Source of the DNA: Chloroflexota bacterium
GTDB lineage: Bacteria > Chloroflexota > Limnocylindria > P2-11E
Direction: 5' to 3'
DNA: 59,735 nucleotides
Assembly (NCBI GenBank): GCA_005882765.1
Contig: VBDV01000113.1
Location: 1 to 59,735, forward strand
How positions within the stretch are numbered: the first letter of the stretch is position 1; each line of letters opens with the position of its first letter. Under the pieces are notes generated by a model. It was not told the DNA's origin. It saw nothing but the letters and a program-made list of their open reading frames with translations, and searched no databases. The translations under genes and the position numbers were made by a program. Below are positions 46,387-56,147 of this stretch, piece by piece.

Positions 46387-47484
46387 TTGACCCGGGAGGA
46401 CAAGTTCGCCAAGGAAGGTCTGACCTTCGACGACGTCCTCCTGATCCCTGCCCGTAGCGACATCCTCCCGACCCAGGTCTCCACCGAGACGCGCCTCACG
46501 AACGAGATCCGCCTCGACATTCCCATCCTCTCCGCCGCCATGGATACGGTCACGGACGCGCGGCTCGCCATCGCGCTTGGTCGCCTCGGCGGTCTCGGTG
46601 TCATCCATCGGAATCTGACCGTGGCGGAGCAGGTCGGAGAGGTGCGGCGGGCGAAGGACGCTGACGTGATCGTCGGCGCAGCGGTCGGCGTCTCCGGCGA
46701 CGCGGATGAGCGCGCGGCGGCGCTCGTAGGGGCGGGTGTCGACGTGATCGTGGTCGACACCGCGCATGGCCACTCCGCGGCCGTCGTGCGGATGGTCGAA
46801 AAGGTGAAGGCGCGGCATCGTGTCGACGTCATCGCTGGAAATGTGGCCACGGCCGAGGGTACCGAGGAGCTGATCGCGGCCGGCGCCGACTGCGTCAAGG
46901 TAGGTATGGGCCCGGGGGCGATCTGCACCACGCGGATCGTCGCGGGAGCTGGAATGCCGCAGATCACGGCGGTCTTCGACTGCGCGGAGGCGGCGGACCG
47001 GCACGGCATTCCCGTGTGCGCCGACGGTGGGATCCAGCATTCCGGCGACATCGCGAAAGCGATCGGCGCCGGTGCGTGGACCGTGATGCTCGGTGGACTT
47101 TTCGCGGGCGTGGACGAATCGCCCGGCGATGTCGTGGAAACCGAGGACGGCGCGTTCAAGTCGTATCGCGGGATGGGCTCGCTTGGCGCGATGGAGGCGC
47201 GGCGTTCGCGCGACCGCTACGGACAGGCCGACGTCGGCGAGTTCTCCAAGCTCGTCCCCGAGGGCGTCGAGGGTCGTGTTCGCGCGCTCGGTCCGCTCGC
47301 GGCGGTCGTGCATCAGCTCGTCGGTGGACTCCGCGCGGGCATGGGCTACGTCGGCGCGGCGACGATCGACGATCTTCGCGCCCGCGCGCGATTCGTTCGC
47401 ATATCCGGTGCGGGCCTTCGCGAATCCCACCCGCATGACATCCGCATCATGTCGGAACCACCGAACTATCGGGTCCGGGCCTAG
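46387..47484 (+). CDS. guaB: IMP dehydrogenase lacking CBS domains
   Basis: [27 protein letters not shown] catalytic loop, [18 protein letters not shown]; 365 aa. Confidence 0.95.
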   Translation: MTREDKFAKEGLTFDDVLLIPARSDILPTQVSTETRLTNEIRLDIPILSAAMDTVTDARLAIALGRLGGLGVIHRNLTVAEQVGEVRRAKDADVIVGAAVGVSGDADERAAALVGAGVDVIVVDTAHGHSAAVVRMVEKVKARHRVDVIAGNVATAEGTEELIAAGADCVKVGMGPGAICTTRIVAGAGMPQITAVFDCAEAADRHGIPVCADGGIQHSGDIAKAIGAGAWTVMLGGLFAGVDESPGDVVETEDGAFKSYRGMGSLGAMEARRSRDRYGQADVGEFSKLVPEGVEGRVRALGPLAAVVHQLVGGLRAGMGYVGAATIDDLRARARFVRISGAGLRESHPHDIRIMSEPPNYRVRA

Positions 47485-47487
47485 TCA

Positions 47488-49071
47488 GTGAGCCGCTCAC
47501 AGATCGACCGCCCCGACGCCGGGGCGAAAACCGGTCCGTCCGCACGCGCAACGATCGCGATCCTCGACTTTGGATCTCAGTACACGCAGCTCATCGCTCG
47601 TCGCGTGCGCGAATCACGCGTGTACTGCGAGATCTTCCCGCACGACATCACGCCGGCCGAGCTTCGCGCGAAGAACGTCATCGGCGTGATCCTTTCCGGC
47701 GGTCCGGCCAGCGTCTACGACGAGGGCGCGCCGAGCGTCGACCCGCGCGTCATCAACGGGGACTTTCCGGTCCTCGGCATCTGCTACGGCATGCAGCTCA
47801 TGGCGCACCTCTTGGGCGGGGACGTGGTCGCCGAGGGAAAACGCGAGTACGGACCCGCCACAGTCGAAATCGCAGACCGCGCCGGCATCTTCGAGGGACT
47901 CTCGGCGCAGGAGCGCGCCTGGGTCAGCCACGGCGACACCGTCCGCCGACCACCGGACGGATTTTCAGTCGTCGCGCGCACGACCAGCGTGCCTATCGCC
48001 GCTATTACCGACGGTAAGACCCGCTATGCGGTGCAGTTCCATCCGGAGGTCGCCCACACGCCGCACGGCGCGGAGATCCTTCGCAACTTCCTCTACCGCG
48101 TCTGCGGCGCGACCGGCGATTGGACCCCCGCGGCGTTCGTGGAGGAGGCCGTCGCCGAGATCCGCGACAGGATCGGCGACCGTCGCGCGATCTGCGCGCT
48201 TTCCGGCGGGGTCGACTCCGCCGTGGCCGCTGCGCTCGTCGCGCGCGCGATCGGCGATCGCCTCACCTGCGTCTTCGTCGACACCGGTCTGCTGCGTGCA
48301 AATGAGGCGGAGGAGGTCGTCGCGGCGTTCGGCCCGCGGCTGCGGCTCATCCATCTCGACGCGGCCGATCGGTTTCTCGAGAAGCTGAAGGACGTCGCGG
48401 AGCCGGAGCGGAAGCGGGCGCTTATTGGCGAAGAGTTCGTGCGCTGCTTCGAGGAGCAGGCCGAGCGGGTGGGGCACGTGGACCTACTTGTGCAGGGCAC
48501 GATCTACCCGGACGTCATCGAATCGCGATCGCGGGACTCGAAGACGAGCGCTCGCATCAAGACGCATCACAACGTCGGGGGCCTTCCCGAGGTCATGGCG
48601 CTCGAAGTCGTCGAGCCACTCCGGCGCCTCTTCAAGGATGAGGTCCGCCGCGTCGGCGCCGAGCTCGGTATCCCTGAGGACATCCTCTGGCGACATCCGT
48701 TCCCCGGGCCTGGTCTCGCGGTGCGCGTGATCGGATCCGTCGATCGCGAAAGCCTCGAGACGCTCCGGCGCGCGGACGCGATCTTCCTCGAAGAGCTGCG
48801 TGCCGCGGATCTGTACCGCACCGTCGCGCAGGCGTTCGCGGTCCTCACCCCGGTGCGCAGCGTCGGTGTGCAGGGCGACTACCGGACGTACGGGGCACTT
48901 GTCGCGCTTCGCGCGGTGACGACCGAAGACTTCATGACGGCGGACTGGGCGCGGCTTCCATACGACCTGCTCGAGCGCGTCTCCGCGCGCATCGTGAATG
49001 AGGTGCCCGGCGTGAATCGTGTCGTCTACGACGTCTCGTCGAAGCCACCAGCGACGATCGAGTGGGAATGA
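47488..49071 (+). CDS. guaA: GMP synthase (glutamine-hydrolysing)
   Basis: [43 protein letters not shown]. Confidence 0.97.
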   Translation: MSRSQIDRPDAGAKTGPSARATIAILDFGSQYTQLIARRVRESRVYCEIFPHDITPAELRAKNVIGVILSGGPASVYDEGAPSVDPRVINGDFPVLGICYGMQLMAHLLGGDVVAEGKREYGPATVEIADRAGIFEGLSAQERAWVSHGDTVRRPPDGFSVVARTTSVPIAAITDGKTRYAVQFHPEVAHTPHGAEILRNFLYRVCGATGDWTPAAFVEEAVAEIRDRIGDRRAICALSGGVDSAVAAALVARAIGDRLTCVFVDTGLLRANEAEEVVAAFGPRLRLIHLDAADRFLEKLKDVAEPERKRALIGEEFVRCFEEQAERVGHVDLLVQGTIYPDVIESRSRDSKTSARIKTHHNVGGLPEVMALEVVEPLRRLFKDEVRRVGAELGIPEDILWRHPFPGPGLAVRVIGSVDRESLETLRRADAIFLEELRAADLYRTVAQAFAVLTPVRSVGVQGDYRTYGALVALRAVTTEDFMTADWARLPYDLLERVSARIVNEVPGVNRVVYDVSSKPPATIEWE

Positions 49072-50216
49072 GCGCCGTGGCGACCGCGGACGCGCGTGAG
49101 CTTCGCGGGGCGATGGTGGACGCGCTGAAGAAGCGCGGCGTTCGGTTACGTCCGCGGATAGAAGAGGCATTTCGCAGCGTCCCGCGCGAAGCGTTCCTGC
49201 CCGGCGTCGGCCTCGATCGCGTCTATAGCGGCGACGCCATCGTCACGAAGCAGGATGGCGAAGGCCGGCCCATTAGCTCTTCGAGCGAAGTCGGAATCAT
49301 GATCGACATGGCCGAGCTGCTCAATGTCGCGCCCGGTCACCGGATCTTGGAGATTGGCGCGGGAACCGGCTACAACGCCGCCGTTCTTTCGCAGCTTTCC
49401 GGTGACCGAGGCGCCGTCACGACTGTTGATCTCGATCCCGAGATCGCCGCACAAGCACGACAGAACCTCGCGGCCGCGAGCTTTCATCGTGTCGCAGTCA
49501 TTGCGGGTGACGGATGGGCGGGAACCGCCGACAGCATTTCCTTCGATCGAGTCGAGGTGACTGCGGGCGTCTCCGATCTCTCGCCGGCCTGGGTCGCGCA
49601 GCTCGCCGACGGCGGCACAATTGTGTTTCCGTTCGTGCTGCCGGCCGGGATGCAGACGGTCATGGCACTCCGGAAGCAAGGCACCGACCTTGTGAGCACC
49701 GGCCTAACTCCCGGCGCGTTTATGAGACTGCGCGGCCACGGCGGCGCGCCGCCCCGCATACGCACGGTCGGCGTGTTCGATATCGAGCTCAGCGATGAGC
49801 TCGTCGGTGTCGCGAACGAGAAAATCGCCGCGCTGATGCGGGAACCCCCACGGCGTCTGATCGCGCCGCCCCTCCGTTGGGAGGTCATGACCTTACTGGC
49901 GCTGTTCGGGGCCAACATCAGCGTGAGCAAGAGAGGCCGGCTCGGGCTCACGGTCGGCATCCTCGATCCGGCCGGAAGCTTGGCTCTCGTCGATCTGTCG
50001 CGGGATTCGATCGCCGGTCCTTTCAGCCTCGTTGTCTCGTTTGGTTCAGAAGCTGCCGAGTCTCGACTGTTCGACGCGATCGAGCGCCTCCGCACGGCAA
50101 GACTCGAAAATCTGCATGTGCTCGCGAGGCCGACGCGATTGCCCGCCCCCGTCGGCGATGTCGTGGTCCGGCGCGCTGAATTCACGTTCGCTTTCACGAC
50201 GAAGATGTCCGGGTGA
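49068..50216 (+). CDS. Protein-L-isoaspartate methyltransferase-like SAM methyltransferase with long C-terminal extension
   Basis: [54 protein letters not shown]. Confidence 0.85.
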   Translation: MSAVATADARELRGAMVDALKKRGVRLRPRIEEAFRSVPREAFLPGVGLDRVYSGDAIVTKQDGEGRPISSSSEVGIMIDMAELLNVAPGHRILEIGAGTGYNAAVLSQLSGDRGAVTTVDLDPEIAAQARQNLAAASFHRVAVIAGDGWAGTADSISFDRVEVTAGVSDLSPAWVAQLADGGTIVFPFVLPAGMQTVMALRKQGTDLVSTGLTPGAFMRLRGHGGAPPRIRTVGVFDIELSDELVGVANEKIAALMREPPRRLIAPPLRWEVMTLLALFGANISVSKRGRLGLTVGILDPAGSLALVDLSRDSIAGPFSLVVSFGSEAAESRLFDAIERLRTARLENLHVLARPTRLPAPVGDVVVRRAEFTFAFTTKMSG

Positions 50217-51571
50217 AGGGCCTGTTTGGCGGCGAGGCCGTCTACAAGAAGATCTGGGAGCAGCGCAAGCAGCGCAGCCCGCGCCGATCGGCGGGCGCGC
50301 CCGGTCTCAACTGTCTCGTGCTCGGCGGGGGCGGGCGCGAGTACGCCATCGCCTGGCGCCTCGCGAACTGCAACAGCGTGACGACCATCGACGCCGTCCC
50401 GGGGAACGCCGGCCTGTCGCTTTTCACGCGCGTGATCGACCAGTCCCCCGACAACGTGAGCTGGCTCGACGAGCACGTCCTCGCGTCGTTCATCGACCTC
50501 GCGATCGTCGGCACCGACGAGCTCGTCGCCGCGGGGATCGGCGACGCGCTGCGCCGCTCGGGCATCTCCGTGGTCGGACCGTCCAAAGACGCATCGAAGG
50601 TCGAGTGGTCCAAATCGTTCGCCAAGGAGCTCATGGCGGAGGCCGGCATTCCCACCTCGAGGTCCGAGTCGTTCGCCGACGCCGGCGCCGCAAAGGAGGC
50701 CCTCGCGCACTGGCGAGCGCCGGTCGTGGTGAAAGCCGACGGTCTCGCGCTCGGCAAGGGCGTGACCGTCGCGCGGACGCTCGAGGAGGCGGCAGAGGCC
50801 CTCGCGACGCCGCCCGCGAATAGCGGCCGCGTCCTTCTGGAAGAGCTGCTCGAGGGGGAAGAAGCGTCGCTGCAGGCACTCGTCGACGGCGAAGTGGTCG
50901 TCGCGCTCCCGCCGGCGCGCGATCACAAGCGCGCCCACGACGGGGACACCGGGCCGAACACCGGTGGCATGGGTGCGTTCTCGCCGACGGTGGTCTTGCC
51001 CGACGACCAGGCGCAGGCCGTCGCCGAGGAGCTGATCGCGCCGATCGCGGCCGCGCTCGCAAAGCGCGGGACGCCCTATCGCGGTGTCCTCTACGCGGGG
51101 CTCATGAAGACCGCGGCCGGCTGGAGGGTGCTCGAGTACAACGCTCGCTTCGGCGATCCCGAGGCCGAGGTCACGCTCCCGCGGATCGAAGGCGACTTCG
51201 CGAAGCTCCTGTTCGCTCTCGGCGAAGGCCGCCTCGCGGAGTACATCGCCGCGGAGCCGATCCGGTTCAGCAAGCGCCACTACGTCGACGTGGTGCTCTG
51301 CGCCGAGAACTATCCGGGGCCGCCGAAAACCGGCATGCCCATCGTGGGACTCGATCGTCTACCCGAGAACGTGCTTGCATTTCACGGCGCGACCAAACGG
51401 AACGCGACCGGCGACGTCGTCGTGGGTGGCGGCCGCGTCATGCATATCGTTGCGAGCGGCGACAGCATCGCGGAAGCGCGCGATCGGGCGTACGCCGGCG
51501 CGGAGCGCGTGAGCTTCGAGGGCAAGTTCTATCGTTCGGACATCGCGCAGCAGGAGGTGGCGGTCGCTTGA
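50213..51571 (+). CDS. purD: Phosphoribosylamine-glycine ligase
   Basis: CLVLGGGGREYAIAWRL, RDHKRAHDGDTGPNTGGMGAFSP, YNARFGDPEAEVTLPRI. Confidence 0.95.
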   Translation: MKGLFGGEAVYKKIWEQRKQRSPRRSAGAPGLNCLVLGGGGREYAIAWRLANCNSVTTIDAVPGNAGLSLFTRVIDQSPDNVSWLDEHVLASFIDLAIVGTDELVAAGIGDALRRSGISVVGPSKDASKVEWSKSFAKELMAEAGIPTSRSESFADAGAAKEALAHWRAPVVVKADGLALGKGVTVARTLEEAAEALATPPANSGRVLLEELLEGEEASLQALVDGEVVVALPPARDHKRAHDGDTGPNTGGMGAFSPTVVLPDDQAQAVAEELIAPIAAALAKRGTPYRGVLYAGLMKTAAGWRVLEYNARFGDPEAEVTLPRIEGDFAKLLFALGEGRLAEYIAAEPIRFSKRHYVDVVLCAENYPGPPKTGMPIVGLDRLPENVLAFHGATKRNATGDVVVGGGRVMHIVASGDSIAEARDRAYAGAERVSFEGKFYRSDIAQQEVAVA

Positions 51572-52050
51572 CGACATCGAAGGTCGCGATCGTCATGGGC
51601 TCCACGTCCGACCAGACCACGATGCGCTTTGCCTCCGAGACTCTCGAGAGCCTCGGCGTGGACAGCGAGACGCGGGTACTCTCGGCGCATCGCACCCCCG
51701 AGGCGCTCCGTGACTGGGTCGACGGACTCGAAGGACGTGGCGTCCGCGTCGTGATCTGTGGCGCCGGCGGTGCGGCGCACCTCGCCGGTGCGGTCGCGGC
51801 GCTCACCACGCTTCCGGTGATCGGCGTGCCACTCGTCGCGCCGAACGCGATCGCCGGCGGGCTCGACGCGCTCCTCTCGACGGTCCAGATGCCGCGAGGC
51901 ATTCCGGTCGCGACCGTCGCCGTCGGTGACGCGGGTGCGGTGAACGCGGGCATCCTCGCCGCTGAGATACTCGCGACCAGCGACGAGCTGCTGGGCGGCC
52001 GCATCAAAGAGATGCGTAGGCGCAATGCGGCGAAGATCGTGTCGGGATGA
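51568..52050 (+). CDS. purE: N5-CAIR mutase PurE
   Basis: VAIVMGSTSDQTTM, VLSAHRTPEALRDW, GAGGAAHLAGAVAALTTLPVIGVP. Confidence 0.96.
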   Translation: MTTSKVAIVMGSTSDQTTMRFASETLESLGVDSETRVLSAHRTPEALRDWVDGLEGRGVRVVICGAGGAAHLAGAVAALTTLPVIGVPLVAPNAIAGGLDALLSTVQMPRGIPVATVAVGDAGAVNAGILAAEILATSDELLGGRIKEMRRRNAAKIVSG

Positions 52051-52096
52051 TCGTCGCGTTGGATAGTGCCGCGGGTCCTGTCCCGCTTCGCGGTCA

Positions 52097-52206
52097 GGGG
52101 CCCCTGCCCCTTGGGTCGGGGGTTGCCCGCTCGCTACCGGTCGGCTTCATCCGCGAGACCAACCGATCCGCGCGACGCCGCCGGATGGACGCTCGCGGGC
52201 AACCCC
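52097..52206. repeat. GC-rich palindromic element E2 in the purE-purB spacer
   Basis: ggggcccctgcccc at 52097-52110; 12-bp inverted repeat ggggttgcccgc (52119-52130)/gcgggcaacccc (52195-52206). Confidence 0.6.
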
Positions 52207-52237
52207 GCTCCCCCGTGCCACCCGCGGCGCAAATGCA

Positions 52238-53644
52238 ATGACGATCACCAATCGCTTTGACACCGTGTCCCCGCTGGACTCTCGTTTTTATGGCGGCGAT
52301 CCCGCTCTGTACAAGGCGCTCCATCCATATCTTTCGGCGGCGGCCGCTATCAAGTACATGGCGCGGGTCGAAGGAGCTTTGGCGCTTGCACTCGCGGACG
52401 TCGGCATTACCGACAAGAGCGTCGCGAACGCGATCGCCAGCGCAGCCGACCGCATCACCGCGCAGGAGGTGGCGGACGAGGAGTCGCGCACGCGTCACGA
52501 CGTGCGCGCACTTGTGAACGTCATCCGCGCGCAGGTTCCCGACGAGGCCAAGCGCTTCGTCCATCTCGGCGCGACGAGTTACGACATCGTCGACACGGCA
52601 AACGCGCTCCGCTATCGGGAGTGCATCGATCGTGTCGTTGTGCCCACCCTCGCGGTGCTCATCGCCAAGTGCATCTCCATCGCCGAGGCGGAGGCCGACA
52701 CCGCGCAGATCGGCCGCACCCACGGCCGCCACGCCGAGCCCGTGACGTTCGGCTTCGCGATGGCCGAGTACGTCTCGCGCCTCGGCGATCGACTCGAGCA
52801 GCTTCGGCTCTCCGCCAGGCGGCTTCCCGGCAAGCTGTCCGGTGCGGTCGGCGCGTACAACGCGCTCGCGCTCTTAGCCTCGGATCCGCGCGCGCTGGAG
52901 CGCAGGTTCCTGGGGAGCCTGCAGCTCCATCCCGCTCCGGTGTCCACCCAGATCGTGCCGCCCGAGGGCTGGACCGACCTCGCGCACGCCTGCGTGAGCG
53001 CGCTCGGCGTCATGGCCAACCTCGCCGACGACATGCGGCAGCTGCAACGGAGCGAGATCGGCGAGGTGGCGGAGTCGTTCGCCGCGGAGCAGGTGGGATC
53101 GTCGACCATGCCGCACAAGCGCAACCCGGTCTCCTTCGAGAACGTGAAGTCGATCTGGAAGGCGATCGCGCCGCGCATGCTCACGACCTACATGGACCAG
53201 ATCAGCGAGCACCAGCGCGATCTCACGAACTCGGCGTCGCAGCGCTTCCTCGGGGAAATACTCGCGGCCACGACGTACGCCGCGGGCCGCCTCGCGGCGT
53301 CGCTCGACGGCATGCGCGTCGACCGCGAGCGCCTGAAAGCGAACCTCGCGATGTCGCGCGGCGCGATCGCGGCCGAGCCGCTCTACGTCCTCCTCGCGAA
53401 ATACGGTCATCCCGACGCTCACGAGGCGGTGCGCCGGCTCACCCTCGAGGCCGAGCGCGGTTCGCGCTCGCTCCTCGAGGTGGCGACGCTCGATGGCGAT
53501 CTTCGCCCCTATCTTGTGAAGTTCACTCCCGACGAAAGGCGCATCCTCGAGCGTCCCGACGAGTACCGCGGTCTCGCACCGGAGGTCGCGCGCGAGATCG
53601 CGTCGGCCTGGCGCGAGCGGCTCAAGGGCATCCTCCCCGAGTGA
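52238..53644 (+). CDS. purB: Adenylosuccinate lyase
   Basis: SPLDSRFY, THGRHAEPVTFGF, GSSTMPHKRNPV. Confidence 0.96.
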   Translation: MTITNRFDTVSPLDSRFYGGDPALYKALHPYLSAAAAIKYMARVEGALALALADVGITDKSVANAIASAADRITAQEVADEESRTRHDVRALVNVIRAQVPDEAKRFVHLGATSYDIVDTANALRYRECIDRVVVPTLAVLIAKCISIAEAEADTAQIGRTHGRHAEPVTFGFAMAEYVSRLGDRLEQLRLSARRLPGKLSGAVGAYNALALLASDPRALERRFLGSLQLHPAPVSTQIVPPEGWTDLAHACVSALGVMANLADDMRQLQRSEIGEVAESFAAEQVGSSTMPHKRNPVSFENVKSIWKAIAPRMLTTYMDQISEHQRDLTNSASQRFLGEILAATTYAAGRLAASLDGMRVDRERLKANLAMSRGAIAAEPLYVLLAKYGHPDAHEAVRRLTLEAERGSRSLLEVATLDGDLRPYLVKFTPDERRILERPDEYRGLAPEVAREIASAWRERLKGILPE

Positions 53645-54528
53645 GCGTCCTCCTCGAATCGCGGGTCGACGGCGCCACCCTCTTCCGCCGCGGCAAGGTC
53701 CGCGATGTCTACGAGGCAGGCGGCGACAAGCTGGTCATCGTCGCGAGCGATCGGCTCTCGGCATTCGATGCCGTCCTGCCGACGCCGATTCCCGACAAGG
53801 GCCGCGTCCTGACCCAGCTCTCGAACTTCTGGTTCCGCAAGACCGAGAAGATCGTGCCCAACCACCTTGTCTCCACCGACCTTCGCCGTTTCCCCAGAGC
53901 CTTCAAAGACGCGAAGTCGCTCGCCGGGCGGGCGGTGCTCGTGCAGCACTGCGAACGGATCGACATCGAGTGCGTCGCGCGCGGCTACATCTCGGGCTCC
54001 GCCTGGACGGAGTACAAGGCGCTCGGAACGGTCGCAGGCGACGAGCTTCCGAAGGCGCTCATCGAGTCGGAGCAGCTCGCCGAGCCGATCTTCACGCCGG
54101 CCACGAAGGCCGAGTCGGGCCACGACCAGAACATCAGCCGCTCACAGCTCGCGGGCATGATCGGCACCGAGCTCGCCCGGGAGCTCGAACGCCTCACGCT
54201 CGCGCTCTACCGGTTCGCCCACGACTACGCCGCGTCGAAGGGTCTCATCCTCGCCGACACGAAGTTCGAGTTCGGAATGTTCGACGGCCGGATCACGCTC
54301 ATCGACGAGATCCTGACCCCGGACTCGTCCCGCTACTGGGACGCGGAGTCCTACAAGCCCGGAACCTCGCCCGCCTCGTTCGACAAGCAATACGTGCGCG
54401 ACTTCCTCGTGCAAAGCGGCTGGAACAAGGAGCCGCCTGCGCCGGCGCTTCCCCCGGACGTGGTGAAGGGCACGAGCGAGCGGTATCGCGAGGCGTACAA
54501 GCGCATCGTCGGGAAGGCGCTGTCGTGA
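53641..54528 (+). CDS. purC: SAICAR synthase
   Basis: GKVRDVYEAGGDKLVIVASDRLSAFD, ISGSAWTEYKALG, GLILADTKFEFG; GTGA overlap with purB. Confidence 0.96.
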   Translation: MSVLLESRVDGATLFRRGKVRDVYEAGGDKLVIVASDRLSAFDAVLPTPIPDKGRVLTQLSNFWFRKTEKIVPNHLVSTDLRRFPRAFKDAKSLAGRAVLVQHCERIDIECVARGYISGSAWTEYKALGTVAGDELPKALIESEQLAEPIFTPATKAESGHDQNISRSQLAGMIGTELARELERLTLALYRFAHDYAASKGLILADTKFEFGMFDGRITLIDEILTPDSSRYWDAESYKPGTSPASFDKQYVRDFLVQSGWNKEPPAPALPPDVVKGTSERYREAYKRIVGKALS

Positions 54529-54788
54529 GATTCGTCGCGCGCGTCCTCGTGCGGCCGAAGGCCGAGGTCCGCGACCCGCAGGGCGAGGCCGTATTCGCGG
54601 CGCTCCGCTCGCTCGGCCATGACGTCTCCGAGGTGCGTACCGGCAAAGAGATTCTCGTCACCTTCGACGCAGCGGACGAGGAGTCCGCGCGCACCGCCGC
54701 CGAGCGCATGGGGGATCAGCTGCTCGCGAACCCGGTGATCGAGAGCTACGCCGTGGAGGTCGCTCGCGAGGCCGCTAAGGCCCGTTGA
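54525..54788 (+). CDS. purS: FGAM synthase subunit PurS
   Basis: ARVLVRPKAEVRDPQGEAVFAALRSLGHDVSEVRTGKEI; GTGA overlap with purC. Confidence 0.93.
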   Translation: MRFVARVLVRPKAEVRDPQGEAVFAALRSLGHDVSEVRTGKEILVTFDAADEESARTAAERMGDQLLANPVIESYAVEVAREAAKAR

Positions 54789-55383
54789 GTCGCATCTCGG
54801 CGAGCTCGCGCTCGCTGAACACGCTCGGACAGATCGGGTCGCTTCCTCTGCTGGCGCGGCAGTTCATGGGCGAGTACATGAGGCCCACGCTCGAGAAGTC
54901 GGTGGGCGTCTCCGCCCAGTGGCCGTCCTTCGTTCCCGGTCCGAAGCAGCACCAGATGTGGCCCAGCTCGTGGAGGACGGTCGCCATGAGCTCGGGCACG
55001 GCGAGGTGCCGACTCCCATCGACGGTGTGGACGGCGATCTTCCGCGAGGTCACCTTGCCGCCGCTCGAGTGCTGCGTGAGCGCCGAGGTGCCGTTCGTAC
55101 CGTCGAGCTCCACATCGATGTCGCCGTCGGTGCGAAGCGAGAGCTGCCCACGCCCGGCCGTTGCCGTCGCCCAGGCGTTCGGCAGCGCGGCCGCTAGCGC
55201 GTCGCGGAGGTCAGGTAGGCGCGAGCGCTCCTGCGCGTCCCCCTGGTCGCCGACGAAGAGATGGACGCTCAGGAACGCCGCAGAAATGAGTGGCGCGATC
55301 GTGGGAGCGGGGCGCAAGCTGCCGATCAATCCGCATGACGACGTAAAGATGAGCGCGAACGCGAGCGCTGCGGCCTTCACCAC
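54775..55383 (-). CDS. Predicted secreted zinc metalloprotease (HELGH…)
   Basis: Lipobox-like TSSCG; ATVLHELGHIWCCFGPGTKDGH metzincin-type motif; LMYSPM. Confidence 0.75.
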   Translation of the reverse strand: MVKAAALAFALIFTSSCGLIGSLRPAPTIAPLISAAFLSVHLFVGDQGDAQERSRLPDLRDALAAALPNAWATATAGRGQLSLRTDGDIDVELDGTNGTSALTQHSSGGKVTSRKIAVHTVDGSRHLAVPELMATVLHELGHIWCCFGPGTKDGHWAETPTDFSSVGLMYSPMNCRASRGSDPICPSVFSERELAEMRLNGP

Positions 55384-55431
55384 CCGAAATTACTTCCCAT
55401 CTTCTCGCGCGCATGCATCAAACTGGTGGTG

Positions 55432-56145
55432 ATGACGAGAGTCGCGATTCTTCGGTATCCGGGGACCTGGAGCGAGCGCGATTTCGCGCACGCGCTCTCC
55501 CTCATCGAGGGCGTCGACGCAGAGATCCAGTGGCACGAGAACGCCGATCTGCGCGGCTTCGACGCCGCAATCGTTCCGGGAGGGTTCAGTTACGGCGATT
55601 ACCTGCGGGCCGGTGCGATCGCGAAGCTCTCGCCCGGCACGAAGGAGCTTCGTCGCTTCGCGTCCGAGGGTGGCGCGATCCTCGGGAGCTGCAACGGATT
55701 TCAGATCCTCTGCGAGGCCGGTCTTCTTCCCGGCGCCCTCATCCGCAACTCCGATCTCGCCTATCGCTCCGACTGGGTCCGCATACGCGTGGAGAGTGAA
55801 GAGACCCCGTTCACGAGAGGACTTCGCGGAGCGGTGCTGCGCATGCCGATCGGCAACGGCGAGGGCTGCTGGGTCGCGGACCCCGAGACGCACGCCCGCG
55901 TCGAAGCCGCGGGCCGCGTCGTCGTGCGCTACGTCGACGAGCGCGGCGTCGTGACGGCCGACGCGAATCCGAACGGCTCCCTCGCAAACATCGCCGGGGT
56001 AGCGAATGAAACCGGCAACGTCGTCGGGCTCATGCCGCACCCCGAACGGTGCGTGGAAGCCATCCTTGGGGGTACGGATGGGTATCGGATGCTCGCAAAC
56101 CTGGTCGGCGCACGGCACGGCACGGCGCCTGCCCTATATAGATAG
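55432..56145 (+). CDS. purQ: FGAM synthase subunit PurQ
   Basis: VAILRYPGTWSERDFAHAL, IVPGGFSYGDYLRAGAIA, LGSCNGFQILCEAGLLPG. Confidence 0.96.
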   Translation: MTRVAILRYPGTWSERDFAHALSLIEGVDAEIQWHENADLRGFDAAIVPGGFSYGDYLRAGAIAKLSPGTKELRRFASEGGAILGSCNGFQILCEAGLLPGALIRNSDLAYRSDWVRIRVESEETPFTRGLRGAVLRMPIGNGEGCWVADPETHARVEAAGRVVVRYVDERGVVTADANPNGSLANIAGVANETGNVVGLMPHPERCVEAILGGTDGYRMLANLVGARHGTAPALYR

Positions 56146-56147
56146 CT

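Noticed and set aside
49484-51280. 598-aa minus-strand ORF opposite the PCMT-like gene and purD
   Set aside because: Antisense artefact of high GC; sense genes have clear motifs and coupled starts.
52621-54528. 635-aa ORF whose N-terminal half lies in the wrong frame of purB
   Set aside because: Only the part from 53641 (purC) is a recognisable protein; the upstream extension is an off-frame reading of purB.
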